Source of the DNA: Comamonadaceae bacterium UBA2121
GTDB lineage: Bacteria > Pseudomonadota > Gammaproteobacteria > Burkholderiales > Burkholderiaceae_C
Reading direction: 5' to 3'
Assembly: GCA_002331385.1 (NCBI GenBank)
Contig: DCYB01000005.1
Location: forward strand, 87,230 to 151,229
Length of the DNA: 64,000 bases
In this document: piece after piece, positions 44,106 to 55,101 of the stretch
How positions within the stretch are numbered: position 1 is the stretch's first letter
How the letters are laid out: every line of letters starts with the position of its first letter
Position numbers and translations under genes: made by a program
The notes under the pieces: model-generated
Databases searched by the model: none
Seen by the model: the letters and a program-made list of their open reading frames with translations, nothing else
What the model was told of the DNA's origin: nothing

Positions 44106-44958
44106 GCCGGGTTCCGGCAAGTCCATGCTCGCGCAGCGCTTTGCAGGCGTGCTCGCTCCCATGACGGAAGAGCAGGCACTGGAGAGCGCCGCCATCCTGA
44201 GTCTGGCAGGCCGCTTCACGCCGACCGACTGGATGCAGCGCCACACCAGCCATCCGCACCATACGTGCAGTGCGGTCGCGCTCGTGGGCGGCGGCTCGCC
44301 ACCGCGTCCGGGCGAGATATCGCTCGCGCACGAAGGCGTGCTGTTTCTCGATGAGTTTCCCGAGTTTTCCCGCAGCGCACTGGAGGCGCTGCGCGAGCCA
44401 CTGGAGACGGGTGCCATCACCATCGCCCGCGCGGCGCAACGTGCCGAGTTTCCCGCACGCTTCCAGTTGATAGCCGCCATGAATCCGTGCCCTTGTGGTT
44501 ATCACGGCTCACGTCAGCGTCCCTGCCGCTGTTCGCCGGAACAGATCACGCGCTATCAGGCCAAGCTCAGTGGCCCCTTGCTGGATCGCATCGATCTGCA
44601 TGTCGAAGTGCCCGCGCTGTCCGCCGACGAGTTGTTGCAATCGCCGCCCGGTGAGTCCAGCGCGCACATCCGGGAGCGCGTGTCCAGCGCACGCCAGATC
44701 GCCATGGACCGGCAGGGCTGCGCCAACCAGCGCCTGCAGGGCAACGCGATCGAACACCATGCGCGGCTGGACGATGCGGCCATCCGCTTTCTGCAAAGCG
44801 CCGCTACGCGATTGGGCTGGTCTGCGCGCGCCACACACCGCGCCATCAAGGTGGCGCGCAGCATTGCCGACCTCGCTGCGAGCGAGACGATCGGCGTGGC
44901 GCATGTGGCCGAAGCCATGCAATACCGGCGCGGCCTGATGCACCATGGCAAGACGTGA
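44094..44958 (+). pseudogene. comM: comM, 3' part (interrupted by the island)
   Basis: The C-terminal 288 residues of ComM/YifB: Walker A IGPPGSGKSM, FLDEFPEFSRSALEALREPLE (Walker B region), FQLIAAMNPCPCGYHG, and the C-terminal helical domain with ATRLGWSARATHRAIKVARSIADL. The frame has an ATG at 44089, but without the N-terminal domain the product is probably inactive. No premature stop is present, so both halves appear undecayed, which suggests recent or reversible insertion. Confidence 0.93.
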
Positions 44959-44975
44959 TGCATGCGTTGCCGCAT

Positions 44976-45022
44976 GAAAAAGCCCCGTCCGGAACCACGC
45001 TGTAGCGCGGCTCCGGCGGGGC
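44976..45022 (-). terminator. Terminator of the liv operon
   Basis: A long stem pairs GCCCCG-CCGGA (44982–44993, one bulged T) with TCCGGCGGGGC (45012–45022). Five A's at 44976–44980 make a T-run on the minus strand. It closes the minus-strand livF end and may also act after comM. The remaining bases 45023–45257 show no gene. Confidence 0.75.
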
Positions 45023-45257
45023 ACCTTGGGCTTCGCCTCTTTCCCTTTCCCGTGTTCTGGCAAGTCTGCCGCGGCTTGCGCTAGCTTTCACCGCGCTCAA
45101 TTCCGGAGTATCCGCTCACATCAAAAGCATGCCCCGGCGTGCAGCGCATCGCACGCCACAAACGGCCGAGCTATGCGAAATAGCTGCGACTCTTCTGGTA
45201 AGTAACACGGCTGACGAAAGCGTTCCAATTTTTTTTGTTCCACCAAAGGGCACGCGC

Positions 45258-45997
45258 TCAAACACCGAGATATTGGCGCCGCACTTGAACATCCTGCGCC
45301 AACGCGCGCATGGGCGCCTGATGGACGATCTGGCCTTTTTCCAGCACATAGGCGCGATCGGCGACCACTTCGGCGAACGGCAGGTTCTGTTCGCTGAGCA
45401 GAATGCCGATGCCCTGCTCCTTCAGGCGCAGGATCGTGCGCGCCATCTGCTCGACGATGAGCGGAGCCACGCCCTCACTGGGTTCGTCCAGCAGCACCAG
45501 ATAGGGCTGCCCCATGAGCGTGCGTGCGACAGTGAGCATTTGCTGCTCGCCACCACTCATGCTGCCGCCGGGCCGATCGGGCATTTCGCCCAGATTGGGA
45601 AACAGCTGGAACAGCGAATGCGGCGTCCACTGCGCCACCTCGCTGCCATCCGGCCAGCGGCGGGGCTTTTGCCGCCCCACTTCCAGGTTCTCCAGCACCG
45701 TGAGCTCCGTGAAGATGCGCCGGTCTTCCGGCACAAAGCCCACGCCGCGCTGCGCGATCTGGTGCGAGGCCTTGTGCGCGATGTCCTCGCCCATGAAGCG
45801 GATCACGCCTTCGCGGCGCGGCACCAGGGCGGCAATCGACTTGAGCGTCGTGGATTTGCCCGCGCCGTTGCGGCCCATGAGCGCTACGACTTCACCACGC
45901 CCCACGTCGAGCGAGACGTCAAACAAAATCTGCGCTGCGCCATACCAGGCATTCAGTCCCTGCACCTGCAGCAACGTGTCCTTCATCGGTGCAGTGG

Positions 45998-46001
<4 letters not shown>
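45258..46001 (-). CDS. livF: Branched-chain amino acid-type ABC importer ATPase LivF
   Basis: A 247-residue ABC ATPase of the LivF type: Walker A GRNGAGKSTT, signature MSGGEQQML, Walker B YLVLLDEPSEGVAP and the H-loop. It powers import with LivG and the fused permease. It overlaps livG in an ATGA at 45998–46001. The unusual substrate-binding protein upstream leaves the substrate (branched-chain amino acid, amide or urea-like) open. Confidence 0.9.
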
Positions 46002-46767
<766 letters not shown>

Positions 46768-46771
<4 letters not shown>

Positions 46772-48666
46772 GGCTGCACCTCCGGCGCGCGCGTGAGCCG
46801 CAGCCACAGGGATTGGGCAAAGCCCGCAATGCCCTGCGGGAACAACAGCACCAGCGTCAGCATGATCACGCCCAGCAGCGCGCGCCAATAGTCGGTATTG
46901 CGCGCCACCGTATCGTGCAGCCACGTGAACGCGCTCGCCCCCACCACTGGCCCGGCCAGCGTCTGCACGCCGCCCAGCAGCACCATGACGAGGGCATCGA
47001 CCGACTTGGTGATCGACATCGCATCCGGCGCAATGCTGCCTTTGGAAAACACGAACAGCACGCCCGCCAGCCCCGCGAACAACCCTGCAATGACAAAAGC
47101 CACCCATTGCACGCGCCGCACGTCGATGCCGATGGCGTCGGCGCGCAAAGGCGAATCGCGCCCCGCACGCAAGGCAAAACCCAGCGGTGAAAACAGCATG
47201 CGCCGCAGGGCAAAGATGCCCGCGGCACTCATCGCCACCGCGAGCCAGTAAAACGCCGCACCTTGCGCGGCCCACTCTGACGGCCACACGCCCGTGAGGC
47301 CATTGCTGCCGCCGGTGAAGTCATCCCACTGGAACACGATGGCCCATGTGATCTGCGCAAACGCCAGCGTCAGCATCGTCAGGTACACGCCCGAGAGACG
47401 CACGCAGAACCAGCCATACAGCAAGGCGCCCGCCGCCGCCACCAGCGGCCCGAGCACCAGCGCCAGCTCCATCGGCACACTCCATTGCCGCACCAGCAAC
47501 GCGGCGCCATAGGCGCCCAAACCGAAGTACGCCGCATGGCCAAACGAATGCATCCCACCCGGCCCGAGGATGAAATGCAGGCTCGCGGCAAACAGCGCGG
47601 CGATCGCCACGTCGGTGACCAGCACCGTGGCGTAGCTCTCCTGCCCCACCACCAGCGGCCATCCCACTAACAGCAACAGCAGCGCGATCCATGCGGCGGT
47701 GGCGGCGCGCCCGGCTTCCTGCAGGGGCCGCTCTGCGCCCGACGCATGGCGCGCGAGCGACTGCGGCTTGCCCAGCAAACCCCAGGGCCGCCAGATCAGC
47801 ACCACGGCCATCACCAGGAACTCCACCACCAGCGTGAGTTTGGAGAACGAAATCTCCACGCCGCCAATCTCCTGCAACCCGAGCCAGATGCACACGGCCT
47901 TGAGCTCCGCAATCAGCAAAGCCGCCACGAACGCCCCCGGAATGCTGCCCATCCCGCCCACGACCACCACGACAAACGCCGCACCGATCGAGAGCATGTC
48001 CATCTCCAGACTCGCCGGCTCGCGCGGCAACTGCAGCGCCCCGCCCAGTCCCGCCAGCAAAGTGCCCAGCGCAAACACCGCCGTGAACAGCCATGCCTGA
48101 TTCACCCCCAGCGCACCGACCATTTCGCGGTCCTGCGTTGCCGCGCGCACCAGCGTGCCAAAGCGGGTTTTCGTCAACAACACATGCAGGCCCAGCAGCA
48201 CCACCGGCCCGACCGCAATCAGCAGCAGGTCATACGACGGGAACTGCCGCCCGAGAATCTCCACCGACCCTTCCAACCCGGCGGCACGCGGCCCGAACAA
48301 CTCCTCCGGCCCCCAGAGCCACAGCGCAGCGTCCTTGATGACCAGCACCAGCGCGAACGTGGCCAGCAACTGGAACAACTCCGGCGCCTGATAAATGCGC
48401 CGCAGCAGCAACATCTCCGTCAACGCCCCCAGCACGCCACACGCCAACGGCGCGAGCAGCAAGGCAGGCCAGAAACCCATGTGCGGCGACAGCGCGTCCA
48501 CACTCGAATACGCCACGAACGCACCCAGCATGTAGAACGAGCCATGCGCAAAGTTGATGCAGCGCGTGACCCCAAAGATCAGCGACAGGCCCACCGACAC
48601 CAGAAACAGCGACGATGCACTCGCCAATCCATTCAGCAACTGCGCCAGCAGCCCCGACGCACTCAT
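46768..48666 (-). CDS. Fused LivH–LivM permease
   Basis: One 632-residue chain holds both permease units. Residues about 1–290 match LivH (LVSVGLSLIFGVTRCINFAHGSFYMLGAF and SIGAAFVVVVVGGMGSIPGAFVAAL). After a charged linker (LARHASGAERPLQEAG), residues about 325–632 match LivM (LHFILGPGGMHSFGHAAYFGLGAYGAALL and VLLGGVQTLAGPVVGASAF). The fusion fixes 1:1 stoichiometry in the membrane. Confidence 0.92.
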
Positions 48667-48802
48667 GCAGCAGCGCTCCAGCTCGGGTTCGGGAAGTGAT
48701 CAGCCTGTGACATGACGTGTGAATGCTCGTGGGGAAATGCGGGTGCCATGCTACCGGGCCATGCCCACCTCTGGGCATGCCCGCGTCGCGCGCGCGCCCG
48801 CC

Positions 48803-50023
48803 TTACTGCGCCACCGGACGCAGCTTCTTCACCTGCTCGTCGCTTGGCTGGTAGTCCTTGCCGTCGGCGTAGTGGTAGTCCACCAGCACGCCGCGGCCCA
48901 GTTTCTGGTCGTAGGCGGTCTTGCCGATGTAGGCACCCATGGTGGATTGGTGGTCTTGCGGGCGGTAGGTGATGCGGCCAAAGGGGGTCTCCACCTCCAG
49001 TCCCTTGAACGCCTCGACCAGTTTGGCCGTGTCCGCGTTGCCGTTGGTCTTGCGCAGACCCGCGGCGATGGACTGGATGGCGTTGTAGCCGACGATGGTG
49101 CCCAGTCGCGGGTAGTCCTTGAACTTGGCCTGGTAGGCCTTCAGGAAGGCCTGGTGCTCGGGCGTGTTGATGGAATACCACGGGTATCCCGTCACCGTCC
49201 AACCGACGGGTGCCTCTTTTTTCAGCGGGTCGAGGTATTCAGGCTCTGCCGTCAGCAGGCCCACCACCTCGCGCCCCTTGAACAGTCCGCGGGTGTTCCC
49301 TTCGCGCACGAACTTGCCGAGATCGGTGGCGAAGAGCACGTTGAAGATCGCGTCTGGCTTCGAATCGGCCAATGCCTGCACCACGCTGCCCGCGTCGATC
49401 TTGCCCAACGCAGGCGCCTGTTCAGCGACGAATTCGATATCGGGCTGCTGCTCCTTCATAAGCGCCTTGAAGGTGGCCACCGCCGATTGGCCATATTCAT
49501 AGTTCGGGTAGACGATGGCCCAGCGCTTCTTCTTGAGCTTGAGCGCCTCAGGCACGAGCATCGCCACCTGCATATAGGTCGATGCCCGCAGGCGATAGGT
49601 ATATGCATTGCCATCAGCCCAGACGATTTTGTCGGTCAGCGGCTCGGACGCCAGAAAGAAGCGCTGCTTTTGCTTGGCGTAATCCGTCAGCGCCAGCCCC
49701 ACGTGCGACAGGAAGCTGCCGGTGAGCACGTCGATCTTCTCGCGCGTATAGAGCTCCTCGGCTGCGCGCACGGCATCGGCCGGGTTGCCGTTGTCATCGC
49801 GAATCACCAGCTTGAGCTGCTTGCCCGCCACGCCGCCGGCCTTGTTCACCTGCTCCACGGCCAGTTCCATGCCCTTCTTGTAGGGCTCCAGAAACGCCGG
49901 CTGTGCCTTGTAGCTGTTGATTTCGCCGATCTTGATCACCTCCGCCGCCCAGCTCTGGGAGGTCAGTGAACAGGCCGCCAAAGGCAGTGCCCAGCGCATT
50001 GCGCTCCATCCATATGCCGCCAT
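48803..50023 (-). CDS. Periplasmic substrate-binding protein of the Liv-type importer
   Basis: A roughly 406-residue type I periplasmic-binding protein with a signal peptide ending near SQSWA. Landmarks: IKIGEINSYKAQPAFLEPYKKGMELAVEQVN, VLTGSFLSHVGLALTDYAKQ and KKRWAIVYPNYEYGQSAVATF. It is about 135 bases upstream of the permease on the same strand. AAGGAG is best spaced for the ATG at 50023 (MAAYGWSAM); 50029 is an alternative. Confidence 0.9.
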   Translation of the reverse strand: MAAYGWSAMRWALPLAACSLTSQSWAAEVIKIGEINSYKAQPAFLEPYKKGMELAVEQVNKAGGVAGKQLKLVIRDDNGNPADAVRAAEELYTREKIDVLTGSFLSHVGLALTDYAKQKQRFFLASEPLTDKIVWADGNAYTYRLRASTYMQVAMLVPEALKLKKKRWAIVYPNYEYGQSAVATFKALMKEQQPDIEFVAEQAPALGKIDAGSVVQALADSKPDAIFNVLFATDLGKFVREGNTRGLFKGREVVGLLTAEPEYLDPLKKEAPVGWTVTGYPWYSINTPEHQAFLKAYQAKFKDYPRLGTIVGYNAIQSIAAGLRKTNGNADTAKLVEAFKGLEVETPFGRITYRPQDHQSTMGAYIGKTAYDQKLGRGVLVDYHYADGKDYQPSDEQVKKLRPVAQ

Positions 50024-50239
50024 CGTCATTCTCCTTATCACTAATTCATCTCAAAAGATGGCCTCGAAATGTACCCGGAAGTTGGTATTTGTCCGAAAAT
50101 AACAATATATCGGTTGGCCGGACCCGCCCTATAGAGCCAGGCAACGACACCACGTCCTCTCCCCCGCTCTCAGTCATCCGGCATTTTTTATTGGCAGGCA
50201 TTGTTTTTTTCCTGCCTTGTTATTTGCGATCCAACGAAC

Positions 50240-51013
50240 ATGAGTGCATTTCTCGAAGAACGTGTCCTGTCAGTGCATCACTGGACAGATCGACTTTTCT
50301 CCTTCACCACCACGCGCGACACCTCCCTGCGATTCTCCAATGGCCACTTCACCATGATCGGCCTGAAGGTGGATGGCAAGAACCTGCTGCGCGCCTACTC
50401 CATTGCCAGCCCCAATTATGAGGAGCACCTGGAATTCCTGTCGATCAAGGTGCCGGACGGCCCGCTGACCTCCAAGCTGCAGAACATCCAGGTGGGCGAC
50501 ACCATCATCGTGGGCAAAAAGCCCACCGGCACGCTGCTGATTGACTATCTGCTGCCCGGCAAGAACCTCTACATGATCGGCACCGGCACCGGACTGGCCC
50601 CCTGGCTGGCCGTGGCGCGCGACCCCGAGACGTATGAGAAGTTCGAGAAAGTCGTCGTCGTGCATGGCGTGCGACAAGTGGCCGAACTGGCCTACCAGGA
50701 GCTGTTCGAGAAAGATCTGCCGAACCACGAATTCCTCGGTGAAATCGTGCGCGACCAACTGATCTACTACCCCACGGTCACGCGCGAGCCGTTCCGCAAT
50801 CAGGGCCGCATCTCCACGCAGATCAACAACGGCACGTTCCCGCAGAACATCGGCCTGCCGGAGCTGAACCCCGAAACCGACCGCATCATGCTGTGCGGCA
50901 GCCCCGCGATGCTGACTGAGTTGAAGGAACTGCTCGAAAAGCGCGGTTTCAAGGAAGGCAACACGACCACGCCAGGCGACTTCGTGATCGAGCGCGCCTT
51001 CGTCGAGAAGTAA
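50240..51013 (+). CDS. fpr: Ferredoxin/flavodoxin–NADP+ reductase
   Basis: A 257-residue bacterial (subclass I) FPR: the FAD motif LRAYSIASPNYEEHLEF, VGKKPTGTL, the NADP motif MIGTGTGLAPWLA, LCGSPAMLTELKELLEKRG, and a C-terminus ending FVEK after the family's extended tail. It exchanges electrons between NADPH and ferredoxin or flavodoxin. Start MSAFLEERV at 50240; an extension to 50201 is hydrophobic and unlikely. Confidence 0.93.
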   Translation: MSAFLEERVLSVHHWTDRLFSFTTTRDTSLRFSNGHFTMIGLKVDGKNLLRAYSIASPNYEEHLEFLSIKVPDGPLTSKLQNIQVGDTIIVGKKPTGTLLIDYLLPGKNLYMIGTGTGLAPWLAVARDPETYEKFEKVVVVHGVRQVAELAYQELFEKDLPNHEFLGEIVRDQLIYYPTVTREPFRNQGRISTQINNGTFPQNIGLPELNPETDRIMLCGSPAMLTELKELLEKRGFKEGNTTTPGDFVIERAFVEK

Positions 51014-51064
51014 GCCACTGCCTGTCGTCGGCTCCCGAACCGGAGCCGCACACACACACACACA

Positions 51065-51098
51065 CGCCACGCCAAGTGACCCATCACTTGGCGTGGCG
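51065..51098 (+). terminator. Strong terminator after fpr
   Basis: A perfect 15-bp stem (CGCCACGCCAAGTGA at 51065–51079 with its complement at 51084–51098, loop CCCA) is followed by TTGTTGTTT. A (CA)8 run (51049–51064) lies directly before it. Confidence 0.85.
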
Positions 51099-51115
51099 TT
51101 GTTGTTTCAGGAGAT

Positions 51116-51556
51116 TCAGAGGTGCGGCAAGACGCCGGATTTGGGAGCGCGGTGGGGCCGGCTTCTGGAGCCATCTGCCAAACCCGTCACCTGCGGCGCC
51201 ACGTCCGTCTGCTGCATGGGCGACAGGCCCAGACCGCCCGACGTGGACGCGCCCCACGCCCCCGCCTGCCAGGATTCGCCCGGTGCCTGGATGCCTTGCG
51301 CCAGAGCCATGGAAGACGAGGTGGGCTCTGCCGCCTTGGCCGCACTTCCTGAACGCACACGGGGCGCCTGTGCGTGATCGCTCGGCAGCAGCATCCATGC
51401 GCCCGCCAACGTGACCATGCACAGCAGCAGCAGGGCAGCCGTCAACCAGATCCAGCGCGATGAAATCACGCTTTCCGGTGGAACCTGAGCGGTGGCCGCT
51501 GTATTCAAATCGATGAATTCAGGCAAAGGATGGGACGAACTGGTCAAAAGAAGGAG
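51116..51556 (-). CDS. Possible small single-pass membrane protein
   Basis: The minus-strand frame encodes a hydrophobic segment (RWIWLTAALLLLCMVTLAGAWML) followed by a polar Ala/Gly/Ser-rich tail ending GVLPHL. No good ATG is present near the segment; the start given is a tentative TTG-type start, and the open frame runs on to 51691. It converges with fpr. It may be a small anchored protein or a chance frame. Confidence 0.3.
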   Translation of the reverse strand, partial: LLLLTSSSHPLPEFIDLNTAATAQVPPESVISSRWIWLTAALLLLCMVTLAGAWMLLPSDHAQAPRVRSGSAAKAAEPTSSSMALAQGIQAPGESWQAGAWGASTSGGLGLSPMQQTDVAPQVTGLADGSRSRPHRAPKSGVLPHL

Positions 51557-51707
51557 GCAGGTTTTACAAGCTGCATAAGGGTAATGGTCAAAGTTGCGCC
51601 TTTGGGGGCACGGCACTGTAACCACGGTAAGCAGCTGTGTACGCCTGTTGCGCACAAATGTGCATCGGGAAACCACCATTCCCGTCCACATTTTTGACTT
51701 TGCTCAC

Positions 51708-52697
51708 TCAAATCGCAGCATTCATGCCGACGTTCTCCTGATTGCGCAGCAGGCGTGCGTCATCGTCGCCGGAGCGATCTTCGCGGTTTGGCGTGGGGCC
51801 CGGGTTCTGGTTGTGGTGCAGTTGCTCCAGCGCGCGCGCCACGGCGGCGGCAAACAACAGCACGGCCGAAGAGAAATACATCCACATCAGCAGCACCACC
51901 AACGAGCCAGCAGCGCCATAGGCCGACACCACCGCCGCGGTGGACAAATAAAACGCCAGCGCCTGCTTGCCACCAGTGAAAAGGATGGCTCCGACAAAGG
52001 CGCCGATCCAGAGGAAACGCAGCCGGGGCGCCGTCGGCCCGCCAATGCGCATCATGCCCACGAACAGCGCCATGGCGATGAGAAACGCGACCAGCTCATT
52101 GATGAGTTGCAGCAGGATGCCCGACTCCATCGGCAGCCACGATCCGGCCCAGGTCGCAATCACCTTGATGGCCGTAGAAACCACCAGCGAAATCAGCAGC
52201 AGGAAGCCTATCGCCAATACATAAGCCAGGCCACGCAAACGCAGCGAGGCCATGTTCCACCACGCGGCCTTCTCGTTCTTTACCGGCTCGCGCCCGTTGC
52301 GCCACAGTTGTTGCAGCGAATTCTGCAACTCGACAAACACGCCCGTTGCACCGGACAGCAGCAGCACGAAACCGACGATCGACGCCAGCCTGCCCTCAGA
52401 CGGATTGCGCGCGCTCGACAACGCCATGCGCACCACTTCCGCGCCGCGCTCGCCCACCACGCTGCTCACCTGCGCCAGCAGGCTCGACTCGAGGTACGAC
52501 TGATCGATCCACCAGCCCAGTACGCCCACGATCAGCAGCAGCAAGGGCGCGAGGCTGAGCATGCCGTAAAACGACATCGCGGCACTCATGCGCAAACCCT
52601 CCGCGTCAAGCCAGAGCTTGACCGCGCGCACCAGCGGGTCGACCAATTTCAGGACATCGCTGCCCCACTCCTTCAAACGCTGCACTAGAGAACTCAT
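51708..52697 (-). CDS. YihY/BrkB-family inner-membrane protein
   Basis: About 329 residues with six hydrophobic segments: EGLRMSAAMSFYGMLSLAPLLLL, LLSGATGVFVELQNSLQQLW, LAYVLAIGFLLLISLVVSTAI, and YGAAGSLVVLLMWMYFSSAVLLF. This is the YihY/UPF0761 (formerly RNase BN) family; function is unresolved. The C-terminal tail is polar (LEQLHHNQNPGPTPNREDRSG). Start 52697 or 52718. Confidence 0.88.
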   Translation of the reverse strand: MSSLVQRLKEWGSDVLKLVDPLVRAVKLWLDAEGLRMSAAMSFYGMLSLAPLLLLIVGVLGWWIDQSYLESSLLAQVSSVVGERGAEVVRMALSSARNPSEGRLASIVGFVLLLSGATGVFVELQNSLQQLWRNGREPVKNEKAAWWNMASLRLRGLAYVLAIGFLLLISLVVSTAIKVIATWAGSWLPMESGILLQLINELVAFLIAMALFVGMMRIGGPTAPRLRFLWIGAFVGAILFTGGKQALAFYLSTAAVVSAYGAAGSLVVLLMWMYFSSAVLLFAAAVARALEQLHHNQNPGPTPNREDRSGDDDARLLRNQENVGMNAAI

Positions 52698-52796
52698 GCG
52701 CGCATTGTCGGCGCTCACGTCGCCATCACCGTGTCAGAGCATGCCGACAAGACCGGTACACTCCCACGATCCCAAGACAACGGCCTCTCACACCCC

Positions 52797-53318
52797 ATGC
52801 GCAAGCGCTGCTCACTCGTCGGCATGCCCGGCTCCGGAAAAACCACCGTCGGGCGACAGCTTGCGCGCCGGCTCGGCGTTCCCTTCATCGATCTGGACCA
52901 GCGACTGGAAGAAGTGCTGGGCTCGAGCATTCGCCAGTACTTTGAGGAAAGCGGTGAGGACGCCTTCCGCGACCGCGAGGCGCAATTGCTGGACGAGCTG
53001 ACCGCACAACCGGGCGACATGGTGTTGTCCACTGGCGGCGGTGCGGTGCTGCGCGCAGACAACCGTGCCCGACTGCGAGAGGCGGGAGGCAGCGTCATGT
53101 ACCTGCGCGCCTCGCCCGATGAGATCTACAAGCGCGTGCGCCACGACAAGACGCGCCCGCTGCTGCAGGTGAACAACCCGCTGCAACGCCTGCGCGAACT
53201 CTACGCCACGCGCGACCCGCTCTATCGCGAGGCCTCCCACTACATCATCGAGACCGGGCGTCCCACGGTCAGCTCACTGGTCAACATGATCATGATGCAG
53301 TTGGAGATGCCGGCGTAG
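52797..53318 (+). CDS. aroK: Shikimate kinase
   Basis: A 173-residue enzyme phosphorylating shikimate in aromatic amino acid synthesis. Landmarks: Walker A LVGMPGSGKTTVGRQLA, shikimate-binding FIDLDQRLEE and IRQYFEESGEDAFRDREA, STGGGAVLR, and the lid Arg region RVRHDKTRPLL. aroB, its usual neighbour, is not in the window. Start at MRKRCSLVG matches family length. Confidence 0.95.
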   Translation: MRKRCSLVGMPGSGKTTVGRQLARRLGVPFIDLDQRLEEVLGSSIRQYFEESGEDAFRDREAQLLDELTAQPGDMVLSTGGGAVLRADNRARLREAGGSVMYLRASPDEIYKRVRHDKTRPLLQVNNPLQRLRELYATRDPLYREASHYIIETGRPTVSSLVNMIMMQLEMPA

Positions 53319-53466
53319 CCTCGGCCCAAAAGACAGCGAAGCCCATCGCCGGGCCACACAACGTGGACCGACAAGAAGGCTCCGCAGTTTTTTTCAAGAC
53401 GTCATTGCATGCGTCTTCTGCTGTCTGGCGACGATTGCGCACACTTTCCAGGCGGAGCAGGCGCTC

Positions 53467-54023
53467 ATGTGGGCACATGACTTCAGCGACAACACCTTGA
53501 ACGTCGGGGACGGCTCCAAGGAGCTGGCCTACATCCATGGCATCGATGACTTCTTCATCCACAACTACGCTCAGCACTTTTGCCAGTGCAACGTGTGGCT
53601 GGAGAACGAGCATCTGCACCACGAAGGCACGTCGATTGGGCGCGCAACACTGGTCTGGTGGACTTGCAATACGGCATTCAGGGCGACTCGTTGCATGCCT
53701 CGCACCACGGCGACGAGCTCCTCCTGCAAGACGCGATGCGGCGTGTGGTCGCCACCGAAATAGGGCAGCCCTTGCAGGCAGGACAGGCGATGCGGCTGCG
53801 CGGCCTGCAGCACGATGTGCACTTGCTCGTGGCGCAAGGACTGGTGAATGGTCTGAACGTCAACGAATACGCGACGCAGCAAGGCCTGTCAGTGCACACG
53901 GTGCGCGTCCAGCTCAAGCCCATCACGCACAAGATGGGTGTGCGCCGACCGTCCGATCTCGTGCGTACGATCCTGAATGGCCCCGCCATGTTCCGCTGGG
54001 GCGAAGTGATGGCACACGCCTGA
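53467..54023 (+). pseudogene. Decayed LuxR-type HTH regulator
   Basis: Two overlapping plus-strand frames together resemble one LuxR-family regulator. The first (from 53467) holds LAYIHGIDDFFIHNYAQHFCQCNVWLENEHLHHEG; after a frame change near 53640 the second holds DLQYGIQGDSL and a C-terminal GerE-type helix-turn-helix (LNVNEYATQQGLSVHTVRVQLKPITHKMGVRRPSDLVRTIL). The central region is shortened. Such regulators often lie next to Bug genes, as here. Confidence 0.6.
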
Positions 54024-54124
54024 ACGCCCGCGCCCCCGCCATCGCCATAACGGGGATGCAGGGGATAATCCTTCCCGCACGCATCTTTCGGTTTTTCGAA
54101 CTACAGGCCAGAGGGCATCTTTTC

Positions 54125-55099
54125 ATGCAACGCAGACACTTCATTGCCGCAGCCGCCACAGCGGCCGTTACGGGCACCGCACTTCCCGCGCTGGCAGCCA
54201 GCAACAAGCCCATCCGCATCATCGTTCCGTATGCGGCAGGCGGCGCCATCGACCTCAGCGTGCGCAAGATGGCCACCATGCTGGAGGCCGAACTCGGCAC
54301 CATCATCATCGACAACCGACCCGGCGGCGGTGGCGGTATCGGCATGACCGCCGTGGCCCGCGCACCGGCCGACGGGCAAACCATCGGCATTGCCGCCGTG
54401 GCCACCAACGCCATCAACCCGTGGCTGTTCAAATCGTTGGCATATGACCCGATCAAGGACTTCGCGCCGCTCACGCAGATGACGCGCATTCCCAACGTGC
54501 TGGTGGTCAACGCCGACATCGCTAAACAGCGCGGCATCGCGACCTTCGCCGACTTCGTCACTTTTGCGAAGAAAGAGTCCGGCAAGCTCACCTATGCCAG
54601 CGGCGGCAATGGCAGTGCAGGCCACCTCGCGGGCGAACTGTTCAAGCGCGCACTGGGTCTGGACATCGTGCACGTGCCCTACAACGGCGGTGCGCCATCG
54701 CAATTGGCGCTGCTGTCCGGTCACGTCGATTTCTCGTTCGACAACCTGGCCAGTGCAGCCACCAACATGCGCGCCGGCAAGCTCAAGGCACTGGCCGTCA
54801 CCACCGCCAAGCGCAGCGCGTTGTTGCCTGATCTGCCTGCCGTGGCAGAAACGCTTCCCGGCTTTTCGATCGATACGTGGTGGGGACTGGTCGCGCCCGC
54901 AGGCACGCCGGCCGAACTGGTGAACCAATACAACGCCGCCATGGTCAAGGCGCTGCGCAGTCCCGAAGTGGAAACGCTGTACCGCGACATGATGATGGAA
55001 ACCGTCACCAACACACCGCGCGAATTCGGGGAATTCATGGCCCGCGAACTCGCCCACTATCAGGAAGTCGTGAAGCTCAGCGGCGCCACCGTGAGCTGA
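54125..55099 (+). CDS. Bug (TctC) family receptor, second copy
   Basis: A 324-residue periplasmic receptor. The signal RRHFIAAAATAAVTGTALPALAA has an RR pair and may use the Tat or Sec route. Landmarks: IIVPYAAGGAIDLSVRK, IIDNRPGGGGGIGM, YASGGNGSAGHLAGELFK and VPYNGGAPSQLALLSG. It is followed two bases later by an SDR gene, suggesting uptake and oxidation of one substrate. No TctA/TctB genes adjacent. Confidence 0.92.
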   Translation: MQRRHFIAAAATAAVTGTALPALAASNKPIRIIVPYAAGGAIDLSVRKMATMLEAELGTIIIDNRPGGGGGIGMTAVARAPADGQTIGIAAVATNAINPWLFKSLAYDPIKDFAPLTQMTRIPNVLVVNADIAKQRGIATFADFVTFAKKESGKLTYASGGNGSAGHLAGELFKRALGLDIVHVPYNGGAPSQLALLSGHVDFSFDNLASAATNMRAGKLKALAVTTAKRSALLPDLPAVAETLPGFSIDTWWGLVAPAGTPAELVNQYNAAMVKALRSPEVETLYRDMMMETVTNTPREFGEFMARELAHYQEVVKLSGATVS

Positions 55100-55101
55100 C
55101 G

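Noticed and set aside
51049..51064. (CA)8 dinucleotide run as a phase-variation repeat
   Set aside because: It lies between the fpr stop and its terminator, where slippage would not change any reading frame or promoter spacing that I can identify.
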